From: Bactericera cockerelli | Lineage: Eukaryota > Arthropoda > Insecta > Hemiptera > Triozidae | DNA length: 64,000 nt | Reading direction: 5' to 3' | Assembly: GCA_024516035.1 (NCBI GenBank) | Contig: CM044959.1 | Coordinates: forward strand, 12,020,778-12,084,777 | Shown: in pieces, positions 32,139 through 43,760 of the stretch | Position numbering within the stretch: position 1 is the stretch's first letter | Layout: the number at the start of each line of letters is the position of its first letter | Program-made: the position numbers and the translations under genes | The notes under the pieces: model-generated | Told to the model about the DNA's origin: nothing | The model's input: the letters and a program-made list of their open reading frames with translations, nothing else | The model's database searches: none

Positions 32139-32734
32139 TGTTGTTGTATCATTATGTTGTAAGTCCAGGTAGCTCAGTGGTCGAATAAGAATGTTTAATG
32201 GTGAAATACAACGGTTCCGATGTACATATCTATACTCTTGGTACGCTCTTCTTACTTTTTGACTTGGCGGGGAAGCTCGGAAGTAAAGAAACTACCAGGA
32301 AAGAGAGTACATTCCGTTCCCAGAAAGAAAGACTAGAGAGAAACATGAATCGTTTACACTGAGTATGACATGGTTTCTAAGTGTGAAGTGAACTGGAGGG
32401 TGTTTCCTAAGCTACGAAACATCCGAAAATAATAATAGATTTGGTTTTCTCTTAGATTAAGTCAATCTTTCTCTTCGATTTCTTCAGACAAACAGTTCTC
32501 ATTTTTGCTATTATCGTTAATGAAGTACTTTGTTTTCTCTCGATATGATCTTGTTTTTCGTAAATATGAAACTCAACTATTTTTCCTACACAATTTCAGC
32601 AAAAAAAGGATAAATACAATAAGGCAAGAACTAGGTCTTCTCCATCTTGATGCTAAGGTAGGAATTCCTGATTGAGATCACCCTTAGTCTTTTAAGAATG
32701 TCAGAATTAAATTTGGGGGAAAATATTTAATCTC

Positions 32735-32880
32735 TTGGGTTCGATCCCAGCGGGGCAGGAATTTTTCTGCTCTGTACTTGGATGTTCGGGGTCCACTCAT
32801 ACCTCGTGAGGAAAAATGAGTAGTTACTTGTATGAGTAACGACCAGTGGCGGCATTACCAGAGTAAAAAGAAATTAATGT
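32735..32880 (+). mobile_element. SINE family C, copy 2, 5'-truncated
   Basis: It starts at the B-box GGGTTCGATCCCAG and continues GGGGCAGGAATTTTTCTGCT, GGGGTCCACTCATACCTCGT, GAGGAAAAATGAGTA and CCAGTGGCGGCATTA. The tRNA head before the B-box is missing. Confidence 0.75.
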
Positions 32881-35800
32881 AATAGAATAATTCGAAATGT
32901 AAAGGAGGCTCTTAGTAATGCTGCGCTACCACAAAAATTGTGAAGAGGCCTTGTGCTTTACCACAAAGAAATTCGTACATACATACATATTTAATCCTTT
33001 TTTTACTCAAAACAAGAGTTCCATTTTATTTAAATACAAAAAGAACCAAAGTGAAAGTTCAATACTTCAGTTGTTGAACCTTAGGCAACATGAAATACAA
33101 AATTTGTTCCTTTTACCATTGTAAGAACACAACTTGAGGAACATGTTGTAGGTACACAGACACACAACACAGATTAAACATTACTACAGAACATTTTATG
33201 AACATGTAAAACAACATGTTTAATTTCTCTGGAATTAATAGGACTAATATTTATTGCATTCGGACATTCAATTGCACAACGTTTAGAGATAATTTAATGG
33301 TCGCGTCTACACCAATAAAAACTATAATTGTAGGGGTTTTATATCTTTTCTTGATACCTATGTTGCAAGTAGAGTTTGTAGTAAACAATCTTTATTCTTG
33401 TGGGCTTTAACGACTAACGTGCAATTTGCCGAGCTACATAGAATATGCTGGACTAAGTAATGGTTCGAGTGTACATCTGTACATTGACCATGCTTATTAT
33501 AATTTATATTCAATCAATACCAGGTATTTTCCAGAAAACTCATAAAAGAAGATGTTAAGGTCTAATGACAATGAAAACAATATCAATAATTGGACATGCA
33601 CAACTATTTGGGATTATAATTCATACAATTGACCATAGTGTCTAATATCTATCTATCTATTTTTTATTAGATAATAGTGGTGCATGTCAACTTCTATGGT
33701 TATACACACCACATCCATCTCCACTGTGCAATATAAAATACAATTTGGAAACTGGATACTTTACTTTACATAGATGTAAATTATTTAAAGTATGAAATTC
33801 AGAGTGGAAGTCCTGTTTTGAAAGAAGTTACCTTTCAAAATCAAATGTTTAAAACTTCAACACGTTGCATTCAACACCATGAGTTTTATGGTATTTTAAC
33901 TTTTGAGAGGTAACGTCTTGAGAAAGAAATCACGGAAACGGTTTCGTTCCACATTTTAAACATTGAAACATGAGAAACGTAACATTATAGGCTGAAAAGC
34001 ATAAATCCATAAAGTATGATATAGGGAGGAACCATAGCTAATGTAATATAGAAAATTACGAATATATTTCATCTTCTTATGGCAAACTGGAAAACTTTCT
34101 TCTTTTTTCTTTCTTTGGCACAAATAAAATATTGTTTCAAAGAAAATCTTCTTTATCCTTACAATTGAGAAGTCAAAGAACTATCCCGAGACACCATTTC
34201 TCAACTAGACATTCATATTATTTAGAATATTAAAATTTAGGAAAGGAAACCTCTTTTTTTATAAGTATAACGGAAGTGAACTACCTGTTTGTAAAAATCA
34301 CATCTACATAGTGACAATTCTGGAAATAATTGTTTTCTGTAATATTCACGTTCTTACTCCACAGATTTTGATTTCTAAAAAGTACATAATAATAAATAAA
34401 ATAAAAATGAAAATTCTACTCGATACTGTGATGTATGAGTGATTGAAGCAACAACAGTGTTTCAAAAATAAAATTAGATGTTTTGAAACTAAGTCCTGGA
34501 GAGAAAATAATAAAATGGGACAGTAAAGATTCGAAAGCATAGGCTAAACTTTATTTTCCTAAAACAATAGCTGTGTTTTTTTTTTACAATAAAAAATATG
34601 TAAACAAAATCTGCTCAGAACGAAATGAAAGGAAAAAATCTTTGCTTTCAAGGATAACTCAGAGTAAAAAGAACTTTCGTTATTTCTCTTCTTTCTGTTT
34701 TAGAAATGTACCTTGGAGGGATCTTTGGAAAACATGCCAACTTTATTTAAATTGGAAAAGGAAACTCGTTGAATTAGTTCTATTCTAGTGTACACTGAAA
34801 ATGTTGTTGTATTACTATATCCGCTCAATAGATGCCAAAAATACGTTCAAAAGACAAAACACAATCACACGCAAGAAACATCAGAACGTCAAAACAGTCT
34901 AATTACTGTAAAACAATATGATAAACCAGATAATGAAGATAATTATAAAATAAATATACAGAGTACATTTATTGGAAATTGAGAACAATACATGATGTCA
35001 AAACACTCAGTACAATAATTGAAAATGAAAGACAATACTAAAACATGATGTGAACACACACAGTACAATTATTGAAAATGAAAGACAATACCGAAGCATG
35101 TAATGACGCAGGAAACAATGAACATGAAACAGAAGACTGTGAAGGCAAGAACAATGCATTGGAATGGGGAAATATCATTTCACTGATTCCAACCTCCATG
35201 ATAGGGGGGGTACTGATGGTCAGAATGGAACACAAATACACAATTGAGGTTTTGTTTTACATGTGGGGTCTCTGAATCTTAATCATAATATAACATGCAT
35301 ACCCCCGCCATTACCTTATCATTTGGCTTTAACATTGCAAATGAAGCCTTTGTGAGTGCTTTTCAACAGGGACATGACAAACAGGGGGGAATTTAACTGC
35401 AGTAATTGGAGGAAGGAGTGACGAGACACTATTGCACATGGGGCAAAAGAAGAGGGAGGAGAAGGTCGATGGAGGAGGAGAAGTAAAGGAAAAACTAGAA
35501 AAGGAGGAAGAAAAAGAGTAAAGGAGAAGAAGCAAGAGGAGGAAAAGCTGAAAAAGAGGATGTAGAGAATGACGATGAAGAGAAATTCCATTGAAATGGA
35601 AGAAATGAGTGACAAAAACTGTTTAATGTTCATTCTAGCACATTATGGAAGAACACACAAAGTCACTGTAACTGATATACAAAAGAACATGTAAAAACGG
35701 TGATTAACAAAACCAACTCATGTTTGCAGCCTTTGATTGTTTTGTTTGATTTGTTCTCAGACAGAAACTTGGGTTGGTGGTGGTAAATAGTGGTAAAGTT

Positions 35801-36590
35801 AAAAGGCTGGCAAACAATACGACTCAATTTCCATCAGTCCCATGGAATGTTAACATACTTTCCGCATGATTGAAAACCCACAAGAGGCCACTGCAGTGTA
35901 GATGAACGAGTCCACAATAACATTGATTTACCATTCATTATTAATAGTTTACTTATTTCCAAAGTAAATTGAAGAATAAAATAACACTTTGTAGATACTA
36001 AAAAAAAATGTTTAGCAAAATAAAGAGGTACAACGAGCATTTTATAATAGTTGGCTTACCTGTCATTTTGACACATTGTATAGTATTGTTTAACTTTTTG
36101 GTTTAAATTTATCAATATCATCGAAATTAATATTGTTATACAACATTTACTTCAAAATCTCAATTCAGTGAAGCTATCTGCAGCCTAGGGAATACAAAAG
36201 TGGAATCTCTCAATGTTTGAACAAGACAATGATAAACAAGATGCCATCTCGGATGATCATCCATTAAACAAATTAATGAGCATTCTCTTCCACCCAGCTA
36301 AGTATATCACAATATGTAGATAATACTAATAATGATAACTTCTTATTAGATGTCATTATTCAGCACGAGGATTGATTGTTGTGTCATCTGTTGAGTTCGC
36401 CGGCTAGCGTCTGTTATTTTATCATCTAATTTTGTTTCTTTTTTTTATTATTCATAAATCTCATCCCATTACTCACCACCTACCTGGTATATTCCATATG
36501 CTGTGAAAAATATGCTTTACAAGAATGAATATAATTCACTGTATATTCTATGGAAATCTGGTTTGTGTCTGGGAGACAATTTATCAAATA
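32881..36590. other. Ddr intron interior; small repeats only
   Basis: A two-copy tandem repeat of period ~53 bp (ACAATAATTGAAAATGAAAG and variant, 35012 and 35065) lies at about 34985-35100. A GGAGGA-rich purine patch is at 35400-35580. Short frames (34573-34982, 35319-35633) show no domain. Nothing else was recognised. Confidence 0.4.
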
Positions 36591-36597
36591 GAAAGAA

Positions 36598-36665
36598 GAC
36601 CAGTAGTCTGGCTATGGGACAGTTCAACGGAGTATACTAGTAGTTTAGCTGGGGGCCAAAACACA
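36598..36665 (+). repeat. Repeat I, degenerate fragment
   Basis: GAAGACCAGTAGTCTGGCTA is followed by AGTAGTTTAGCTGGGGGCC. It resembles the doubled CTACTCCCTG/CCAGCCAGACTACTGG part of repeat I at 51219-51412 but is strongly diverged. Confidence 0.35.
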
Positions 36666-36697
36666 AGGGTTATCAAAGGGAGACTTTAAGCCTTAAG

Positions 36698-36833
36698 GCC
36701 GAATTGTAAATCAGGATTAGATTGAATCTAAGTAGACACTATGCCTTAACTCGGATATAGGCAGTGTGATTGGTTGAAACTCCGACTTGAGGGTGTTATG
36801 GCATAGCGTAAGTTTAATACCATTTCATGATGT
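36698..36833. mobile_element. Fold-back MITE with TTAA flanks
   Basis: The left end GGCCGAATTGTAAATCAGGA is nearly the same as the left end at 20041. The right end reads CATTTCATGATGTGGCC. Both sides are bordered by TTAA (36694-36697 and about 36837-36840). TTAA duplications are typical of piggyBac-type transposition, but the related element at 20041 lacks them. Confidence 0.55.
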
Positions 36834-37719
36834 GGCCTTAAGTCTGCCAAAACAAAGGACCTTTATGGCCCTAAACTTTAGAAATGCCCTATAACACAAA
36901 TCGTTTCATACAATATCTCAGTATCCTGTCTTTCATCCAATAATCTTACGAAAAACGTCTTTTCTTTTAACTGCCTTACATTTAATACACTCTCTCTACT
37001 TCCAATACTATCTCACATCCATCTCCAGGTCTTGCACTATTTCTCACGTTGTTCTCTTGTTTCTGCTATTAATTGGTCCTCATTTATCTCTTGCTCGGAG
37101 CACCGAGCAGTAGAATTCCAACGTCAATATGTTTCGTGTAGAGTTACAAATAAATGAGCTGTTACGTTTTTTTCTTCCCTCGAATTAGCCGAATTCTTTT
37201 TATTTTTTGTTTTCTACGTCATGTGAAACAATTTTAATTGTTCGCTTCGTTTTTTACCGGTCTCTGATTTATGTCACGAAATGTTACACGTTTCCATCCG
37301 CATGCATTGTGTAGATAGTCGGATTGATAAGAAAGTGATGACATTTTGGCCTGCAGAAAAATTGTATTGTAAGAGCAATGAAAATGATGAATGAAAGGGG
37401 ACCTAAAAGATTTTTATGATGTTCGTTTAAAAAGTTCAGGTCAAATAAGCAAGAATCATCGTTCAGAAAAAAAGATCCTTAGTCTTATAGCTATCCTTTT
37501 CCCCCACACGAAGTGCATTGTGCAAGTGAGTAGTTTGGTAGATGGTGTAAGTAGATTAATTTACAAATTTAATATACTATACAAAATCAAAGGATTTTAT
37601 TAATTTTAAATGAAGCCATAAGGACAATGTCCATGTAAATTTGTCTATTTCCAACTTTGAAGCACTAAATGAAACAATCAGTTTCTCTCTCAAGTTAGTC
37701 CATGAGTTTCTTTACTTTA

Positions 37720-39360
37720 TTGACATGGAGAAAGAAGAAACACTTAGAAAACAATTAGAAGAAAGAAGTAAATAAGAAAGCTAGGAAACGTTTATTAAGC
37801 ACAAAGAAAAACAATCTAATGAATCTGAAGAAGAAAAATAAGATGATAGTGCTGGTGATGATAGAACAACTGACGAGATGAAGAGGTAAGTATCCAAGAA
37901 AAAGATACTGATAAGACAGGACAAGAGCAAATAGACAATAAAGAATTATTTGAGTTAGTATTTAATATAAAGTTTTCTCAAACAAACCATTTTCTTTCTG
38001 TTCGAGGTTTCTACGAGTATAGTGGTATGACATTAAGTAGTTTTGTTGATAGAGTGGTGCTTCAACCTTTTGGCTACATCTTTGTCTTTTGAATTTAATT
38101 TAGGTGAACTTCGAATGTATGGGATAGCTACACGATTGAAAGAAAACTTAGTGCATGCCTTCGTAGTGGTTCATTTGAGTTCGAACTTATCTCCTTAACA
38201 GCACCATTTAGTGCTTGAAACCAGTCAACAAGAATTATTATGCATCCCGTAAAGACAGACCACAATTCTTCCTATAAGGAACTGAGACACAATTACAAAT
38301 CAGGAACAGCACGTGTCAAATTACATCCGCAAAAACAAAGCCATATTTTCGGGAAGTTACCAAATACTGGGCTTGAATTTTAATTGGTTCCAGAAACATC
38401 AGATAAAAATCATATTGGGTGTATTGACAAATCCTCTGCACCTTGCAATAATTCATACAAAAATACACAAGAAAGGAAAGAAAAAACAAATATGCATATT
38501 ATACTATGAAATAATTTCCAAGAAATTGAATCAATGATTATCAAAACTAGGAAGTCTGTTTTTCGGGTGAGATTATTGGAGCTCTACACAAAAATATCAC
38601 ATGAGCCCTCTTTACACTTACTAAGTCACGCAAGTTGTGTGTCTGTACATTTGCGTTGTTTAGGTCAGATATTAGCAATCAGTCGAATTGGACTTGTATC
38701 ATCATGTATGTATAACGTTCAAATATCAAGAGTTAGATTTCTCAATTTATTTAGATGGGCAGGAGAAATACCATAGAGAGACAATACGTTTTAACCGATC
38801 ATCATAACACATGTATATAGTTTGACCAAATCTAGGGTTATACCTAGGTCCAACACAACAAATGTTACTAATAATAATAACCGATGAAAAAAAAAACTAT
38901 GCGAATGCCGTCGTACTCCACCGACGTAGAAAAAGTGTAAACGCGGCCTGGGCCAAGTTCATTCACTCAGGTCGCGTCTTCAAGTCCCGGTTCTGTGCAG
39001 ATAGATCATTATCATTCAAACATATCAAAACTGAAGATATGAAAACATCAGATATCCAACCTGTGATATTAAAAACGAAATATATTATAGACAATAATAT
39101 CTAATAGTTATATACAGGAGAGGACTATGATCACCATATCAAAGAGACTCCGCTGGAAGTGTGCCTAGATCCTCAATCAAACAACATACAACAACAACCA
39201 GGTTGGTCATTGCAACTCCAATACATGCACAATCATCAATAAAAGTAACGACCATCCTTTTATTCAAAAGGAACATGAGATATCAACTGTTTGCAAGTAT
39301 GAATTTATTAATGATGGTGATAATCTCAAAGAAGAATAGAAGATGTTATAGTTTCAAGTA
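37720..39360 (+). pseudogene. Degenerate coding-like stretch of unknown origin
   Basis: Several short plus-strand frames follow one another with protein-like, non-repetitive composition, interrupted by stops and frame changes. Examples are EEETLRKQLEERSK near 37727, a Glu/Ser/Asp-rich part near 37830, frames at 38313-38537 and 38862-39104, and a Pro/Gln-containing stretch near 39110-39240. The pattern suggests an old decayed gene, possibly a transposon or an integrated virus, but I cannot assign a family. The G+C level is as low as in the surrounding intron. Confidence 0.3.
38968..39012 (+). repeat. Possible SINE family A scrap
   Basis: CAGGTCGCGTCTTCAAGTCC, CGGTTCTGTGCAGAT matches the B-box region of family A (AGGTCGGTGGTTCAAGTCCC). 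Only the central ~45 bases remain. Confidence 0.4.
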
Positions 39361-42190
39361 TCCAAAACTTTGATAAAACTAATTAGATTGCTTGTTAATA
39401 CTGAAATATTTACACATAAAACAAGTGTCCTAATGATGTACCTACTTTTTACAAAGATACAATTGAGAAAGAACTTTATCAAATTTGGTGTTAATTTTTG
39501 TATCCGCAGACTTCTCTTTCACACCATCAAAAGGATAATTTTCTTGTTTGATACATATATGTCTAAATAGAAAGTACTTTCCTATGTCAGTATCAGACGT
39601 AGCCAAGCAAGCTATGAAACCGAAATGAACACATCAGACCCTAACGGTAAAACAAACAAAATCTTATTACTCAGTGAAGGCAATAAATAAAACACAAGTA
39701 AGTACCTTTCTAATACATCTAGGAGCCGTTGCCAAAATTTTAATAAAAACACATTAAAATTGTAAACAAAATGTAATCTCGTAGTTGGATTTGAATCTTA
39801 CACAAGAATTTATTATGCTTCTTCACTTGGAACGGGAGAGGGCCTTATCGGATTTATTGATCCAGTGATGAGGCTTGAAGCCTCAAGCTTCTGAGAAGGT
39901 GCTAATGGTACCTGAGTCAGATGTGATTTGCTGGAGCCTTGGGCATATTGCAAGAAGATATACTATCACGTATCCATGTCTTCTTTATCAGTGTCTTGCA
40001 AGTTGAGTACTTCTAAGGAGAGGTTGCTTATATTGATGATGTTGTTGATAAGGAAGAGGAAGAGGCTAATGTTGTAGTTGCTGATAAAGTGAAATAGATC
40101 ATGATTCTGTGGTGATGGTGTTGTCTAAGACGTGTCTAATAACAGAATAGTATCATTACATTTGATCCCGACTAAATTTGAGAAATAATTAAAATAAAAA
40201 ACATGATACCGAAAAAACTTCTTCAGTAAGAGGTAAAAGAACTCACTCTTTTAGATTGATTATGAACACCAAAACTGTGATGACTAATAACAGAATACAC
40301 TTATTTCAATCTGCCACAATAGGAAATTGGTTCTTTTATTAAAATTCAAGTCTGACGACTTGAATGTACTTAGTTTTGAATTTTACTATGTTCATTTATA
40401 TGAATTTCCCAGCCAAAGATATTTGAACACAAGTCTTAAATTTTACTAATCTTACTAGGCATCTTACCACTACACCAGTAATCCAGAGAAATTTGTTACA
40501 GCTATCTGTGTAGGAATTTTCACAAGTAACTTGCAGGAACAAGTGATGCGTAAATAATTTCCAAGACAATCGATGTGAGATGATAATGTTAGCAGATGTG
40601 AGAATGTTGGTGGTGTCAGGGAATTTATTGCAAGCCAAATCAGGCAATATGAAGAGCAGAAAATTGTGCAGAATGTCAGAAGATAACAAGGCTTACATAC
40701 GAGGACAGGAATTTCAAGGAGAAGGAGAGAGAAAGTCTAACATACGAGTACAAGCAATTCAGAAAACTTGAGTTGGAAATATGGCATATGAAAAAAAGGC
40801 ATACCACACAACTTCGCGACGCCGATGAAAGGACTTAAATTTATGGCAAAATTTCCTACATGAAGAGTTCAGAGAGTCAGGACCAGGAAAAATAATGACT
40901 TGAAGTGTTCCATACACTATCCTTTATCCTTGGGATTGTGACACGAAATTGATTCTTGGCACAGACGAAATAGAAAATGGTCCATCGTAAGGTCGACTAA
41001 ATGAGAACGCTTTTGATCAAGCAAACTTATATTTCATTAACTTGAATGTGTTTCTTTCAATATGACTTCCGATAAATTTCTCATTTAGAAATCGGAAGAA
41101 TTGTGTATAATAATAGTCATTTTGCTCCGATTTAATTTTTTCATATTTTTGGACGTTTCATGACCTCCTGAGCAACTTTGGTTTTGTGTCTGATAGTATG
41201 AGGACTTCATGACAACGAAAAGGTGTTTTAAGACCAAGTATGTGGCGCGAACAAAAAGCGTAGGACAATCCAGAGGCGCATGGATAGTGTGTGGGGAACT
41301 TCAGAAGTTGTGAGTATAAGGACTCCTTCCTGTAGGTATATGGAAAAGATGCCTTATGAAGCGGAAGTTAATTGAAAACATATTGCTAACTGTTCGAATT
41401 AACGTTTCACTAAACATTTTCTATATTAGGTACAAGACATGGTGGATTATTTTTTCGCTTGTTGGAAAACTTTACATCACTGCACACTCGATGTTTAAGT
41501 TTTTATTCAGAAACCAGGAATTGCCAACCTTCCGTTCTGGTGTATTTTTTGTATATTAAAATAAAACACGGTTCGAAGATGGCTTTTGTACATGCAAGAC
41601 TTGTAATGCACGCGATTCATTTTCTGAACTTTAGCTGACTTTTCACTTGCAAAATAGATTCATCCATCTGTTAAATATACTAGCAGAAAACATAGAATAT
41701 CTCAAAAAATTAATAGATACGTGTCGTAATTTATGAAATTAGAAAGAAAGTATGTTTGTATAGATGCCCAGATCTAATGTCCAGGCTTTTTCCACAGAAT
41801 GATTCATGCCACAGGAAATACCCGCATCGTACTCAAAACTGATGCAAAATCAGGACAAGTTTTCCGGGAAGAGGAAAAGTTGGAGAAGATACCGAGATGC
41901 GGGGAACTAGGAAAGGGCTGAGGATTGACGGGGAGGGCTCACCCCCAAAGGAAATTATCACAGCACTGAGCGAGAGAGGTAGCTAATCATATTACACGGA
42001 AAGTTCATTTGTATTCAAAATGAGTGATAGGAGAAACTTTTCAATGCTGTCGAAACCTTTTGAATATTAATTTTTTCCGCGTCGTTCATCTCTGTACTTT
42101 TTTTCCTCTGATGTCGAAATAATCGAATTTTATCAGGACGACATGATTTGTAGGAAAATGTTTTTATAGGTTGCCTGTTAGGAGGTAGAA
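39361..42190. other. Ddr intron interior, nothing recognised
   Basis: AT-rich DNA with only short frames and no domain, RNA gene or long repeat that I can support. Confidence 0.4.
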
Positions 42191-42204
42191 CTGGCCGTCC
42201 GTCG

Positions 42205-42372
42205 CCTCGTTCCAGAAACCACTGTCACTCTCATAATTCCCTAATCTCCCTTTCAACCGTCACACAACGCACTTTGAGTGGTTAATTTGAAACGAAATAA
42301 CCAATCAGAGTGTGTTGTTGTGTGACGGAAGTAAGGGATATTTGGATTATAAGAGTGCTTTCTGGAACGAGG
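42205..42372. mobile_element. 168-bp fold-back MITE
   Basis: The perfect terminal arms CCTCGTTCCAGAAA (42205-42218) and TTTCTGGAACGAGG (42359-42372) continue inward as imperfect complements almost to the centre (CCGTCACACAAC with GTTGTGTGACGG, GAGTGGTTAAT with ATAACCAATCAG). Nearly the whole element can form one hairpin. There is no coding capacity. Confidence 0.85.
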
Positions 42373-43614
42373 ACCTAGTGTATTCTCGCTGAGGGCGCTT
42401 GATACAGTAAGATACTTGATGATATTAAAATGAAACGACATAATTATGTATTTGTGCTATTATTTTTACCGAAAGAATCGGTAGTCTTTTGAGAAAGTTG
42501 TATAAATTTCAATAATCGACGTAGATTCAAATCCAGAAGGACTTGTAGACTTTAAAATCAAATTCTTGGAGAGATCTCCTCTGTTTAAGAAAGAAAAGGG
42601 TTAAATAAGAATTTTTTCCCTTCCTTAGTGAGACATTTCCATAAAGCGAAACACAGATTTAGAAACGATCTGTCGTAGTCGTAATATAATAATCAATACA
42701 TAATAAACCAAAGTATCAACAAAATGATAAAATTTCAAGACAAATATATTTTACCAACAAAGTACGATCCATAAAAACAATAATTTAAAGTCTCGTAAAT
42801 ATCGAATCAAAAAACTATGGATAAAACTAAAACGGCAATAGAAGACAAGAAAAGTGAAGAAATGGGCGAAGTAGAGGAAAGAAGAAGAGAAAGTGAATTA
42901 CACAAATTGTCTATAATAATTTATGAAAACAATAAACCGATGTAATAAAAGAAGACATAAAATGGGAATTATAGAGGAAGAGAAAAAGGAAAGAGATATG
43001 ACGAAAAGAGCTCGTAATAGAGACAACTGCGAAATCGTCAACAGAAAGTAAAATAAATGAAATTCGATCAGTACTGGTATGTACCTATTTTCAATGATTT
43101 GTATTACTATTAGATAAAAAGATACGTAGAATAATATGTAAGAATATTTTGGAAAAGATTTCGCAAATTAACCAAATATTATACAGAAATGAGTTGCTAT
43201 ATTACAACGGCTTTGAGTATCCTATTAAACGAAGAGGTAAACTCCTTAGATCCATAAAAAACGAGCAGTAACAGAAGTTAGACAAAAAGAGATATAAAAG
43301 TGGACATTAAAAAATAACATCCTTGTAAATATTGTACGTATTAGACATCAAGATTAAAAGGGGGATTTTGGTATTATTTGCGGGATAGTATCGTCTATCG
43401 CTGTTTTTATGTCCCTTTAAAAAAAAAAAAAAAAAAAAAAACAGAAATATGTTGAGCTATCAAAATTAAGATATAGGGAAATGTAGAATTCAAAGTTGTA
43501 AGCAATTTATACCATCGATACTCGTATAAATTCTTTTTTTTTAAATACTGCGAGTTGGAGTAAGTTTTGTTTTGGATTTTATGAAGTTCCGGAAACATGT
43601 CTGACAATTTCTAA

Positions 43615-43760
43615 AATACCTACTTCTGCCATTTTTCCATCTTTCTGCAATAAGTGAAGTAAAATCAGTTCCAACGAGTGGAATCGCCTACTATTGCCAT
43701 TTTTCCATCTTTCTGCAATAAGTGAAGAAAAAACTATTCCAACGAGTGAAATCGTTTAAC
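43615..43760 (+). repeat. Two-copy tandem repeat, period ~68 bp
   Basis: GCCATTTTTCCATCTTTCTG, CAATAAGTGAAG is at 43628 and again at 43696. It is followed by TTCCAACGAGTG(G/A)AATCG in both. Confidence 0.85.
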
